64,000 nucleotides of DNA from Cladophialophora immunda (lineage: Eukaryota; Ascomycota; Eurotiomycetes; Chaetothyriales; Herpotrichiellaceae). Both the position numbers and the translations under genes were made by a program. The notes beneath the pieces are model-generated. The model made no database searches. It had not been told where the DNA came from and saw only the letters and a list, made by a program, of their open reading frames with translations. Location: assembly GCF_000835495.1 (NCBI RefSeq), contig NW_015622542.1, positions 4,672,485-4,736,484 of the forward strand, read 5' to 3'. This document shows positions 34,450-45,833 of the stretch, one piece after another; the first letter of the stretch is position 1, and each line of letters opens with the position of its first letter.

Positions 34450-36563
34450 TTCTGCCTGCTTTTACTTGAACCATGAAGTGATTGCTGCTTAGGTGCAAAA
34501 CGAATCATGTCCTTTTTATGAAACCCGCATTTACGATACCAGAAAGGCAAGGTGCCTTGCATGATATATTCCCACAAGGCGTTTGGTTCTAGGCTCCTTT
34601 TTGTAACCCACAGGTTTATGGATGGAGCATTAGCTGTGTTGTTTTACCACCTTTTCCTTCCCACCTCTTTGTACATATATACTGCCAACAATACCATACA
34701 TAACAAAACACTGTGCCGACTACTAGCACAGTGTATCCAACTGTCTACTACGGTCAGAATGGCACAATAACGCACGAACGTCGCCCGCCTCTTTTGGGGA
34801 GCCCCCCTAGGATGATGCAATTCTCGGGGCTGGGGCTAACTGTAAGATACCCACTCGCAATCAGCATCACCCTCAGCCCACGTATTACTAGCCATCCGGC
34901 CTGAGCATAAGCAATCCGGGCCAGATAGGGGGGGCAATCACCCACATTCCCACCATTCCCACGACCTTTGCCCATGGCGGGAAAAGGGCATTGTGGGCTG
35001 GAGATTACGCAAGAGACTTTGTCGGGGTCTCTCGCTCTCTTCCAGGCGCACAGTCAGCAGCTCATCCACCCTGCCAGTTCTCTCGGTAAGAGTAGGGTCT
35101 AGCCCCCTCTGCGTAGCCGTCTGGTTCCCATTAAGTTAGGTAGATGCCTCGGAGCCTACATGTAGCTAGTCATTTGCGTACAGGTACATATCAAGGACTT
35201 GTGTATCTAGCGAGCGAGTAATTAAGCATTACCTACTCGTCGCTAGACCTTATCCGCCATGTCCCTCTTACCCATATGCACACGTCTATTTATGCATCGC
35301 GACACTTCACGGCGCCTCTGAATCGTACTGTACGTCTGTCTTCCATGCGAGGGACGTCACTCTGCCGTGCCGCCCTACCCTAGGCACTCCGATCTGTGGC
35401 CCTTTTAAATCCCGCGCTTTCCTGCCCTTCCTTCATCATCCCGCCAGTCCCGCTGCGGCTCCGTGTGATTCACAGCCACGATGTCCGGCCTCATGATCTG
35501 GCCGACTGTGCTGTCCTGCCCTCGGCCGTCCTGTTGTCCCTGCCAATTTTTCTAATCATTCTCCTTGGCCGCATTTTCACCTCGCGCGCACATGTCAACC
35601 ATAGTGGCTCTCCCTCAAGCCGGAGAAGCAGGAAAGCGAAGAAACCCAGCACCCGGATGTCCGCCGGCACGGTCGGATACAAAGGAAAAAAAGGCCAACC
35701 CGAAAACCCACAAATGAAAAGGACACGAGATCCTGGTGCCAATAGAACATCCGGGTATTTAATTTTCTTATTTTTTCCCCTCTTTTACTGGCACGGCACG
35801 GAGACGGCGCTCTGGTTGGTAAAAGTATAACAAGCAGACAAGTAGATGCACAAAATCGGAGGCTTTTTCGCCTTCCGTCGAGTCTCATAGGTCGACCTTG
35901 CGTCTTCGGTTAGTCTTCTTCCAGACTTTTTGTCCTCTTCTCTTCCGACTCTTCTCCATAGCACCACGACAATTCATTCCCTGACCGGAGAATTTGACAT
36001 TCGTGTCTCTGTATTGCTTCAACGACATGAATCGATCGGAAGACTGCGCGGGTAGTTGCTATTTATCTGCTTGGGCACTCGTGGTAGGCTCGCGCAAATA
36101 AAAATTGTTCCCAACGCTCCCGGAATGCTCCCTGAGACCTCATCGCCGCCCTTGGTTCACCGAGCCACCTTCTATCAAATTTGGACGATGGCATCCATTC
36201 GGCGTCCTGGCTAACTCGAATAAGGCCCGTTCTCCTATCCTTCTCTCTTTCCTTCTGTATGAGGCGTTTAAGGGTCATCAGGATTGACAAGCCACCAACA
36301 CTCCCGCTATCGAGACTGCGCAGCCAAACTCTCAAGTCCGCGGGCGATTGAAGTCCGGGGATTTGTCTTCTCGCTCAACAGAAACCGCAGTATTTCTAAA
36401 CTCCAACTTTCATGCACGCCTTGTGTTAATCTGCAATTGAACGCTAGAAGCCAGACCCCGATTCCAAGAGTGAGTAAACGTCTTTTCACCACATTCTGGA
36501 TCCCTGGAAATTATGTAGACTACAATCTCCGTCTCCGCACTGTGACAATCTCGGTGTTCGTCA
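34450..36563. other. Long intergenic region, no gene seen
   Basis: 2.1 kb between convergent gene ends. It is AT-richer than the coding DNA in places, and translations are short. No repeat family, RNA gene or transposon was recognised. Confidence 0.45.
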
Positions 36564-38814
36564 TCAGGGAACTCTGTCTATACCCCGATTCAGAACGCTT
36601 CGGAGAGGAGGGTTGTCTGGAGCGATATCAGGGTGGTGCAACCTGACATGCCTTTGCAAATTATCAGGTCTCGGATATTTCTGTTGTTGTTGTTGCTGTG
36701 GCGGACAGAAAGGACAAACGTAGCCGGGCGAAAGGTGGACCAGCTGGTGTCTAGTATTTATCCGTCAATATTGCAACCTGAGTCTTTGGGTTACGATACC
36801 AACCTGTCACATTCGTTCTTTCTCTTAAATCCCATACCACCAGGACCTCGTGGGCATCCGTTTACCGGACAGAAATGAACACTCCCCGGAACGTGAACAT
36901 TCATGTGGCAATTCAGGAGGTAGCTGGTCTGGAATGGAGGAGCAAGGCATCCTTCGATGGGACACCTGTGAGGGTGGGTGCGTACGCCGTTCTCGGTGTC
37001 GGGATGGAGACTGTGGGACCCAGAGGGACCTGATTCGGTAGTCGGAGGCGGAGTAGCAGGGTGAGAATGGGGCGAGGGTAGAAAACTAGATGATAGTAGA
37101 CTGATAGCCTCGTCGAGGGGAGGCAGCGCTGCGCGTCGCAGACCGAGCAGGACAGTCTCCCGCGAAGAATCGAATACGAGTTGACGCTGTTCTTCTAGCA
37201 CTTGTTCCGTGCTTCCACTTTGATGTTTCGTCTGGCTGCGTCGGTTCATCTCCCATCCATCCAAGGCGTTGAGTAAAGTCGAGTCGATAGAGTGCGGCAC
37301 TACGCAGCCTTTTCAGTAGAAGTATCGGGCAAAAAGAGAGGCAGCTTACAGGACAATTGATCTGATCGCACTTCTTTTCCAGAGAGCATTTCCCCTACCC
37401 ATTGGCGAAATTTAGGATCGACATCGGCGAGAAGAGGATCGTCAAACGCCAGTGACACCTCCGCAACCCGATTTGCTGCTTCTGTGACGAGATAAGTTGG
37501 AGAAAAGACGGGTCATTCTGGCATAGTCTTACCGTCTGTGTCATTCTTTCTCTTCGTCGTTCGGCCTTTCCAGTTGAATCCCAACACGTTGGCCATTTTG
37601 TGCTCCAGATGGCTGGCCCAGAATATGGTACAAAGCTCAATGCCATCCGCGTCCAAGACTTCCATCGCAAACGACGTCTCTCGATTAAAGGCGTCCAGGT
37701 GGTCGAGAGTCTCCTCTCCTAGGAGTATCTCGCAGGGAAGATCGTCCAGCACATAGAACCATTTCCCGGCCCACTCAGATTTGGGTCGTTCCAGGTTAGC
37801 GGAGAACCTGGTGAATATCTGATGGGATATCCAACCGATGCTCCCATCTGCGAATTCCACGGGTAGGGGATCCTGCAGAGCCCTTGGGCGCTGGGAAGAT
37901 TTTCGAACGAACTCTCTGGACACGACATCCATTTCTGAGCCAGTGTCGGCGTGTGCAGCCACCAAGCTGCCGTCCACATAGCATCTGAACCTTTCTCTGG
38001 CGGCACCAAGGTGCATCACCTGCAACCGAGTTGAACTCTGTACAAGTCGCTGGCGCAGACGGCTTTGGCGGTGCTTGGTCAGAGTCTCGGTACGTCTCAG
38101 AAAGACCCCGCCGAGAATGGCGGGACGTATCAAGCTCTCAAACACATGGAACATGCATTTGAGAAACCCCTGCGGCTCTCGGGAGAAGTAGAGCTCCATG
38201 TCAACGGCCCCGAGAGACTGGACATCTCTGCCGTTACCCAAAACGAACCTGCCCGAGCGGCTCGAGTCTACGAGGTCCAAGATCCCAAGCTGCGTCGCGA
38301 TTTCTTTCGACAAGATGTTTTGCTCGGAACCGGTGTCAGGACAGGCGAGAACTTCAGATCCTGCCAAGACTATCGGTACATCCCATTTGAGTTTAGATCG
38401 TCTGATATCCCGTCGAGTGCTGTTTTCTGATTCTTGATCTGGAGGTCGAGGAACAGGTTGCAGAGTTGAGTCTGAATCAGGATTCTGAACCCTGTCCACG
38501 ACGGCTTCGTTCTCTAGGTCGTCACTCTCGAGGGAGTTGCTGTCGGGTCGTGAACCTATCTGAGAGTGGTCCTGGTTTTGGGCTGAGGCATTCGAGTCTT
38601 CAACGGTTGGTTCGTCGACGAGTGGGAGCAGTCCTGGAAATGATAGCTCGTGGAAGTCTGTTTCAGCCGTCGAAGGCCTGTTTGCAAAGAAGGAATCGTC
38701 CTCAGCCTCAAACGAAATTTTAACTGGCACCAAGCCTGGAGACCGAGGGAGGAGATACTGATACACCTGATCACCAGTCAATAGCTCCTCGTCTGCGGAG
38801 ACGGTCGAAGGCAT
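36564..38814 (-). CDS. Tandem retropepsin-like protease domains fused to C2H2 zinc fingers
   Basis: Four exons on the minus strand: 38814-37533, 37481-37350, 37299-36804, 36750-36564, with introns of 50-53 nt, giving 698 aa in frame. Two retropepsin-like domains follow a disordered N-terminus. The first has D160-T-G-S (ACPDTGSE), a flap-like LGNGRDVQSLG and AILGGVFL (232-239). The second has D290-T-G-S (HADTGSE), FADGS and ILLGEETL (363-370). Both keep the catalytic DTG. The C-terminus has three C2H2 fingers: C584-x4-C589-x13-H603-x3-H607; C615-x4-C620-x17-H638-x3-H642, which spans the last intron; and CPFC...RHVRLHH. The frame extends upstream of 38814 without an ATG, so an extra exon is possible. 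Likely a nuclear regulator; protease activity is inference. Confidence 0.85.
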
Positions 38815-39118
38815 TTGCGACCTCACTGCGACAGATGATGGTGGAATATCTCGGGGGCTTCCTGGAGTCACATTTAACCCTCCGACGTGCTCGAAGACTT
38901 GTTTTTAAGATGATCAGAAAGCAGGAGGGGCAGGTTGACGCCCGATTCTGCCTTGCTATCTGCGGGGTGATGACAACAACCAATGGTAGTGCATGTCCCT
39001 GGTTTTTGTTCATGTGACTATTCGCCTATCGACTGCCTGAAATTTGCGGTCATCAATAGAATCGGACTGTATCTTACCCTTTATCAAAGAAACCATCATC
39101 CAGCATAGACGCGGCGCC
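38815..39118. promoter_or_regulatory. Divergent promoter region
   Basis: 304 bp between the retropepsin-C2H2 gene and the DUF6594 gene, which start outward. The minus-strand frame remains open for some distance here, so part may be an upstream coding exon. Confidence 0.4.
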
Positions 39119-40125
39119 ATGAGCCACATAGATGGTTACCGCGGTTTGGCGCGGTTCATGATTCGCGACAAAGACCGAAGTCCATGCATCTTTCGCCGCT
39201 TCGACGAGCTTGGAGTTCGGAATCTCTTATATCTCCAGAGCGAGCTCCTCGAGATAGAAAAGCGCCTTGAAGAGTTGGACATTGCGCATATCCAGGCTCC
39301 GTTGAATGTCAAAGCGGATTTGAGAGACTGGAAGGGGATGAGTGTCAAGCACGATGTCGATCAGCCAAGTCGTTCACAGATCCAAGAGAGAATTGATCTG
39401 GTCCTGAGGCTGAGGTACATGATTAGAGAATACCGTATGTCGTTCCTCTAGCTGGGAATCTTGGAAACTGACACCGTCAAGAAGAGATGCTCGTGTTGGG
39501 GTACAAACTCAGAGCCATTGAAAGACCGCCTCGCAGAACCCTTGAGGCTATTCGAAAATGTTTCAATAATGCCGCCAGCACGTTGACGCCTGGCATTCCA
39601 GCACTCGATGGACGGAACACAACCATCTTTGACGACGCGAACGACCTCGTATCCCTCAGGGTGGTCACAGATGACGATCGACTGACCAGATTCTTGCAGA
39701 ATACGTTTCCTGTACTTTTTGCCGTCAGTAGCTGAAGCCCAGATTGATCGCGGAATGCTAATCAGGTGACGTAGAAAAACATACGAAAGTTTGATATTGA
39801 GCAGCAGAAGCAAGGGCAGGGCTCCAATATCGATGACCCACTATCGTATTACTCCGAACGCCGGCTCCACATCTGTGTCGCCATTATATATATTGTCCTC
39901 GCAGCACTACTACTTTTCGGAGCCATGTTTAATCTCTACTACGTTGAGAGTAACACGAAACGGCTTGGTTTTATTGTCGGATACACCGCGGTCTTCGCTT
40001 TATGCGTTGGCTTCTTGACAAACGCGCGGAGAGCTGAGATATTTGGAGCTTGTGCAGCGTATGCGGCCGTCCTCGTCGTCTTCATCAGTGGCGGATTAGG
40101 TGGTGTCGGAAGCCCAGGCGGCTGA
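39119..40125 (+). CDS. DUF6594-family membrane protein
   Basis: Fungal-specific membrane protein family of unknown function. Three exons: 39119-39434, 39482-39723 and 39790-40125, giving 297 aa; the last acceptor could instead be at 39801. The N-terminal GYRGLARFMIRDKDRSPCIFRRF followed by LLYLQSELLEIEKRLEELD is typical of the family. The middle has DLVSLRVVTDDDRLTRFL. Three hydrophobic helices close the protein: ICVAIIYIVLAALLLFGAMF, LGFIVGYTAVFALCVGFL and FGACAAYAAVLVVFISG. I chose the ATG at 39119 because GYRG lies six residues in; the frame is open to 39044. It lies beside two HET genes, a common neighbourhood for variable fungal loci. Confidence 0.85.
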
Positions 40126-40525
40126 TAGTGGTTACCGACTCTACAGAGCGCTCAGCAGCAGTATATTTACCTGTGCGGAGTACGTTGACGTTAGCACCAT
40201 GCCAACCATGCTCAGGGGATTGCTCGCTGAGACTCTGGTTGATGCCTCAATTAAGACTCAGAGAGTGGCTCATCCACGCTCACCGTTGGCTTGGAAGCTC
40301 AGCTGTGCTGTAAGTTTGAGTCAACAGGCTGACTGAGCTGGTAGTTTCTCCTTAACGGCCTTTGCTTGATTTATGAATATCTTGTCGTTATAGGATACAT
40401 CTATCAAGTCAGCTTAATGATGGATGCTCAGGAGCCATGCACGTGTGCATGTGCTCGGCTGGATAGGAGAAGGTGTTCACAGTTCACTGGTTCTATTGAC
40501 TCCTTCCCAGAGCTCCCTTCTGTTG
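40126..40525. other. Convergent intergenic region
   Basis: 400 bp between the DUF6594 stop and the 3' end of the HET gene; no features. Confidence 0.4.
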
Positions 40526-42356
40526 CTAAACAACAGTCACGCGGTGGACAGCATCTGTCAACCTAACATCGCTTAGATCTATGCCTTCGTCAAGAAGTTC
40601 TTCGGGTGGAATGTTGAACCTTGCGCACATGACGTCGAAGAATTTGTGATTCCAATCGAAGAATTTACCCATTCTAACATATGTATCATCATCTGTTGCG
40701 TCGGACAGCCTTCGTAGAATCAAACCATCCTGCAAAGACACCAGCATGCATAGAAAGTTGGATTCGCGCTCTTTGATAAAACTTGCCCATCTTTCAGGGT
40801 TTGCCCCACGATAGGGCAGGTTCTCGTCCCACATGATTTCCACTGGGACGCCTTCCACCATACATTGTCGAGTACTCTCGTCGAGATTGGTAAGTTGAAA
40901 CATCCAATCCACGGCTTCATTCCTGGAAGCAGAACCGTCCCTTCGCAAAGCTCGAGCGAATAGCGCTAGACCTTCCATGACTAACTTGGCTTTCGAGATC
41001 GTTCTTCCACATGCCGGCAAGGTACAAATCTCCTGTAGCCTCCTTCACGGCTTCTGCTAAGCCCGCAAGTGCCACCATTTTATCAGACACGAAAGTAAGC
41101 CGACAAGCCGAGTAGGACTCCACTAGTACGGCCCAGGCTTCGCGGACAGCGCTTGGCCTGCTGAGATCCAATGTGGGCTTCCCAGTGGGTGGCCGGGATC
41201 GATCATAGGGTGAAAAGTCTGTCAAGTCACTGGGGATGCCAGTAGGGAATCGTTCAGAGGCGACAAGCTCGTGACATTCCCAATATGCACCACTCTCAGT
41301 AAAGCTCAACTGCTTCCTTGCTAGGTATCGCTCTTGAACAACCCAACCGCGTTGATTGAGTGGAGCTTCCACAAGTTCCTCGTAGTAGAATGTCCAAAGA
41401 AAAACCTCATATGGTGTAGGCTGGCTAGGTTCGAGATCCAGCGTAATCAAAGTGGGCGTTCTTGTCTGAATAAAGCAGCCGCCATCCCCGTTTTTTGCCC
41501 ATGTCGCAGCGATGTTGCAGCAGGCACCTTGATAGACCTGTCCCATCATCGAAGCCTGAGCTGTCCAGTCTTCGTCATCGTCTTGGACGATACAGAGCGA
41601 ATCGATCCAGATGAAACGAACTCCCAGCGAAAAGGCGATAAGAAAGGCATCCTGATAGGTTTTTGGGAGGTCGGAAAACGAAACCCATTCTGCAAACGTA
41701 CAGCGGTTACTCCTCGTCAGGCATGTACGCTGGGACTTCCCCCAACAATGGCTCAGTGTTACGTAGGTGGCACTTTCAGTGTCAGTGGGGTGAACAATCC
41801 TCCAGCTGAACGACTTTCCATCACCCTCTGCGAATATTTCAACCAGTCTGTGCGGCGTAAAGGTTTGTGGTTTGCGTGCCAGTTCGCGGCACTTAGTATG
41901 AGACTCGGAGCAGGCCCGAAACCAGCCACAGCACAGCTCAAGTGTTCTCGGTGTTGAGAAGGCGGCTCTGGTGATAGACTTCGACTTTATCGAAGTGTCC
42001 GTGTCTGCGCTATTTGCCGGTATTGGTGCAAGAACAAGGTCCAAGGCACGACCCCCACTCGGACTTATGTTCAGGATAAAATAACCTTCTGATTCTTTCC
42101 GAGTTTTTATTGTCAATTCCAACGAATTGTCAATCTCGGATTCCGACTCGTCGTCCTCACAGGAGAAATCATCTTCAATATTCCGTTCTGAATCCAAGTC
42201 CAGTCTGCTACAGATAAAACATCCTTCTTCAGCTGACTGTAAGATACTAGAACGTGAACGTTGAAGCGGAAGCTCAATTTTCTCCTCATAACCAGTTCCT
42301 TTCAGAGCTTTGACGGCGGCTGAGATCGGTTTCTCGCAATACTGACAAAGCATCAT
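40526..42356 (-). pseudogene. HET-domain protein, apparently frameshifted near its C-terminus
   Basis: Heterokaryon-incompatibility family. From the ATG at 42356 a 479-codon frame contains the complete HET domain: YVTLSHCWG (about 202), FSDLPKTYQDAFLIA, FIWIDSLCIVQDDDEDW, GQVYQGACCNIAAT and RGWVVQERYLARKQLSF. It stops at 40917. A second frame, open from 41020 to 40526, carries what looks like the usual C-terminus of the same protein (GLILRRLSD...YVRMGKFFDW...VHRVTVV). The two overlap by about 100 nt in different frames and no good intron links them. The APSWSWAS motif common near this point is not seen. Either a frameshift has broken the gene, an assembly error is present, or an unusual splice exists. 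The N-terminus has paired CxxC motifs (CQYC, CFIC). Confidence 0.75.
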
Positions 42357-42946
42357 GGCTTTCAGGTCGATTTGTCAACGCAAAGACTGTGTTGATAGTA
42401 GGGTTCAGTATCTCGCGACGCAAGGCTTTTATAACATTCATTTCTCGCGTGGCAGTGCTATGCACGTCATTCTGCGCTGCTCCCTGCCACGAACTCCTTG
42501 CAGGCTAGTATTGCCACGTCAACTCTCATGCAGAGCCTAATAACTGTCGCAGGCGGGACTTTTGGAGAGGCTCAACTGTAGGCTTAGCAGTGACCAAAAG
42601 TCGAGGTAAGGGCTTTTGTAGCGGTGCCACTGAAGCGCAGGGCAGCCTATCAGGATGTCTCAGTCTCGGCAGCCTTTCGTCGCTAGCTTTCTTCCAGCCC
42701 TAGGACCGAATGCATTGGTAGTCAGAGCGAAGAAGCCTCACTGGTCAGATTCGACCCCCTTGGATGGGACTCGGGGGAAGCTCAGAAGTTGCTCAGCCAC
42801 ATCGCATTCGGCTTAGGAGCCCTCCCCTCCCCTGTAAACCAACGCCGGACACGGAAATCATCCCTCGAGTTCTTAACTATAAGTCACCAAATCAGTCATA
42901 TCGACTTCTGCACTTGAATCTGCCTTCAAATGAATAGAGACGCCTA
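42357..42946. promoter_or_regulatory. Divergent promoter between two HET genes
   Basis: 590 bp between start codons of the head-to-head HET genes. No specific site recognised. Confidence 0.5.
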
Positions 42947-45289
42947 ATGGACTTCATCCCCCTGCCTGACAATGCTATTGCTCACGAAGTAATACCCGAC
43001 CTTGGCGGCCCCGAATTCGACCACCAAGGCTTTCACGGCTACGACCAGCGACAAGGCTGGAACGTGGCGGCGCTGCGAAAAGGTAGCCTCCGCGCCGCTT
43101 GCACCAACTGGTTGCCGTGGGCCGATTCCATTTACAGCTCAGAACGACCGCCAGGCCCGCCCGTTTCTATAAACAAGCTCGTGGGTACTGTGGCCGGAGC
43201 TTTCGTGCAAACATGGATACTGTTGGGGATCTTACAAGAGGCGTTGAAGAGGCCCGTGTTCCGCCATGAGGTCTCACGATGCGTGACGGAGGTGGATTCA
43301 GAGGGACGTACAATGTCGACACACCACATCACCGTACGGAATGTCTTTGCTGAGTTCATGAAGAAAGGTAAAGAACTGGAGTCGGACTCTGTCTGGGCCA
43401 ACCGACTCTACCATAGTCTGCGGGAAGCTGCCGAACTTCTGCGGGATCTCGAACTCCTGCACGATCGGTTCGCCAGCGCCATCGCCCCTGTCCACGTCCA
43501 TTTTGCGCTATTGGCTCTTGTCAGAGCGTTTGACCAACACAGGATGAATTTCTGCCGCAAGCAGCTGGACTCTGCCGACTTGATTGGCATTGCGCCGACC
43601 AGGTGCCGGCGATTTGAGTCAATCCTGCGGGATCATCACGGCTGGTGCCCCAGCATGCTCACTCGCGTGTTTGAGACCTTGGAGCTCCAGGGCCTCTACT
43701 TCGCCAGTCTTATGCCTGGCTTTGGCACGGGGCAAGATCACAGCAACTGTCACTATAATGTTTGTGTCGCATCGAATATTGATCACGGAACCTACAAGGT
43801 TCAGCATGTTCCGACATTTTGCCCGTGTGAGCGAGAACGATGCGATCATACGGAACCCATGTGCATTTGTCCACACGTTACAGTGGAAGGGAGCGAGCTG
43901 GCCGCGGCACTTGGAAGTATCGGATTTCCTCTAGTCAGGCTTCAGGGTGAAGCGATCGAAGTTGTGCGATTTGAGCCCGGAGTGGCTTACGTTGCTATCA
44001 GCCACGTGTGGTCTGATGGCAGGGGTAATCCAAGGGCCAACGCTTTGCCTCGATGCCAGATCCAAGCAATTCAAGGGTACGTGTCGGCTTTGACGGGTGC
44101 CAGGAACATGTTGTTCTGGATGGATACTCTTTGCGTGCCACTCCAGGAGCCACTGAGAAATACCGCTATCATACGCATGGCGGAGGTATATCGTTCAGCA
44201 ACTCAAGTGCTAGTATTGGCGAAGGATATGCTCTCCATCAACCTCCCATCTACCCCCACTGAGGCGTTGTGCCGGATATTTTGTAGCCAATGGGCCTCCA
44301 GGCTGTGGACGATGCAAGAAGCGGCTCTGGCGAAAGAATTGGTGTTTCAGTTTGCAGACGATGTCGCCGCCCACGACACTTTGTCGCGGGAAATGACCGA
44401 TATTTACCTCAACGGAAGCGAACAAACTCACCATTTTGGCGTGACCGCGAATCATTCCTTTCGCCAGTTTCGAAACATCCAGCAAGGCTCGAGCTCGGAG
44501 GAAGAGAACATCCCAATCGTGAGCCTCTGGCGTAGTCTTCGTTTCCGATCCACGTCAAGGAAATCTGACGTAGCGATCTGCGCAGCGATATTGCTGGCTC
44601 GCGGTTTAGAAACAGTTCTCTCGGTCCCTGACGAAGAAAAGATGCAGGCATTCTGGTCATGCCAACAAACCGTTCCGAGCAGCATTCTTTGGGCCGCCGG
44701 ACCTCGCTTGAGAGTTGATGGATTCCGCTGGGCACCGAGCAACCTGCTAAATCCAGAGACCGCGTCCCTACCGCCCGACCCCATTGCAGCAGTTGCGACA
44801 CCAACCGGTGCTGGGCTTCTCGTTGCAGGCATTGACGCAGTGATTCTAGAGAATGTCCCTCTGCCAAGTGACGAGGCAGTTGTGCTTCGATTTGAGCTTC
44901 CCAGTACGGGAAAGCGACACTTCTGCTTCAAATTTCTGAGCGAAAACCCTGAGCGCTGGCTAGAAATACAGCACCTTTGGAGCGGCAGATGTGTTCTGCT
45001 CCTGTCTCCATTCCATTTCAGTCATTCCCGGACAGTGGGCGCGCTGGTATTACCGACGGATCCTCTACCTGATTGGCCTTGTGATGAAGACGAACCGGAA
45101 ACAATTGCTGGCCGGTACCTTGCGAGGGTTAACATCATTGCAGAATTGGATCCCTCGGAAGACGGAATGGTTCGGACAAATGATGGCTGCGATGCACTGC
45201 GGAATTCCATCAGGCTCCAAATGACCGAAGTTTTGGACGTGGTTGGCTCAAAAAGTGTTGACCCTGGCTGGAAGTGGTGCATTTCTTAG
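42947..45289 (+). CDS. HET-domain-like protein, single exon
   Basis: 780 aa from the ATG at 42947. The HET core lies at about residues 348-490: YVAISHVWSDGRGNPRANALP, FWMDTLCVP, IRMAEVYRSATQVLVLAKDM and SRLWTMQEAALAKELVFQF, matching the three HET blocks. The first ~330 residues form a helical region with a Cys-rich insert (PCERERCDHTEPMCICPH) just before the HET core, perhaps metal-binding. A hydrophobic stretch near residue 80 (VGTVAGAFVQTWILLGIL) could be a membrane segment. HET proteins trigger cell death after non-self recognition. The specific role here is inference. Head-to-head with the broken HET gene. Confidence 0.88.
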   Translation: MDFIPLPDNAIAHEVIPDLGGPEFDHQGFHGYDQRQGWNVAALRKGSLRAACTNWLPWADSIYSSERPPGPPVSINKLVGTVAGAFVQTWILLGILQEALKRPVFRHEVSRCVTEVDSEGRTMSTHHITVRNVFAEFMKKGKELESDSVWANRLYHSLREAAELLRDLELLHDRFASAIAPVHVHFALLALVRAFDQHRMNFCRKQLDSADLIGIAPTRCRRFESILRDHHGWCPSMLTRVFETLELQGLYFASLMPGFGTGQDHSNCHYNVCVASNIDHGTYKVQHVPTFCPCERERCDHTEPMCICPHVTVEGSELAAALGSIGFPLVRLQGEAIEVVRFEPGVAYVAISHVWSDGRGNPRANALPRCQIQAIQGYVSALTGARNMLFWMDTLCVPLQEPLRNTAIIRMAEVYRSATQVLVLAKDMLSINLPSTPTEALCRIFCSQWASRLWTMQEAALAKELVFQFADDVAAHDTLSREMTDIYLNGSEQTHHFGVTANHSFRQFRNIQQGSSSEEENIPIVSLWRSLRFRSTSRKSDVAICAAILLARGLETVLSVPDEEKMQAFWSCQQTVPSSILWAAGPRLRVDGFRWAPSNLLNPETASLPPDPIAAVATPTGAGLLVAGIDAVILENVPLPSDEAVVLRFELPSTGKRHFCFKFLSENPERWLEIQHLWSGRCVLLLSPFHFSHSRTVGALVLPTDPLPDWPCDEDEPETIAGRYLARVNIIAELDPSEDGMVRTNDGCDALRNSIRLQMTEVLDVVGSKSVDPGWKWCIS

Positions 45290-45833
45290 CCAGAGAATTC
45301 GGAGCTGCAATCATTGGCATGACTGTGGCAATCAATCCAGCCTTCGTCGCACAAGAATGACTAGCATTGGTCCTCAACTTGGGCGTCTTGAGCTGTAGGG
45401 CTCGGTGTATGGCTTCAATTCATCATCTGGGCTGTGATAAGACTGCCCGTGCTTTGGTCATGCCGAATGCAGGGATGGCAGATCAAGACTAACCCGTTGC
45501 CTGCTCCTGAGGCCAGTTTTGCTTCGACTGGCTTCGCTTTTCGTGGGTACTCACCGACCAGTCCTTATGGTGTTGTGCAGGCCTGTAACGTTACGGTACT
45601 GGACAAAGAGGAGAACAGTCGATGTGCATTCAAGTTCGGTCATAGAGCAGCCCCTTTCCTTCTGGCCAACGCAGCGTAACTAATCGTGACAGTCAGGGGT
45701 TGAAGCAGCTCGAGACTATTCTTCATTTTCGAAAATAACAGTAGCCTAGTGCAACCCATGGCCATTGACACTTGATCCAGAATGTCGGCAAACATGCTAC
45801 AGAGGATCTCGAAGATTTCCGCTCCATTGTGAC
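45290..45833. other. Convergent intergenic region
   Basis: 544 bp between the HET gene stop and the SDR stop. A short frame at 45434-45679 has no support. Confidence 0.4.

Noticed and set aside
41425..41445. GGTTCGA-ATCC-like T-arm resemblance
   Set aside because: Sits inside the HET coding region with no cloverleaf around it; not a tRNA.
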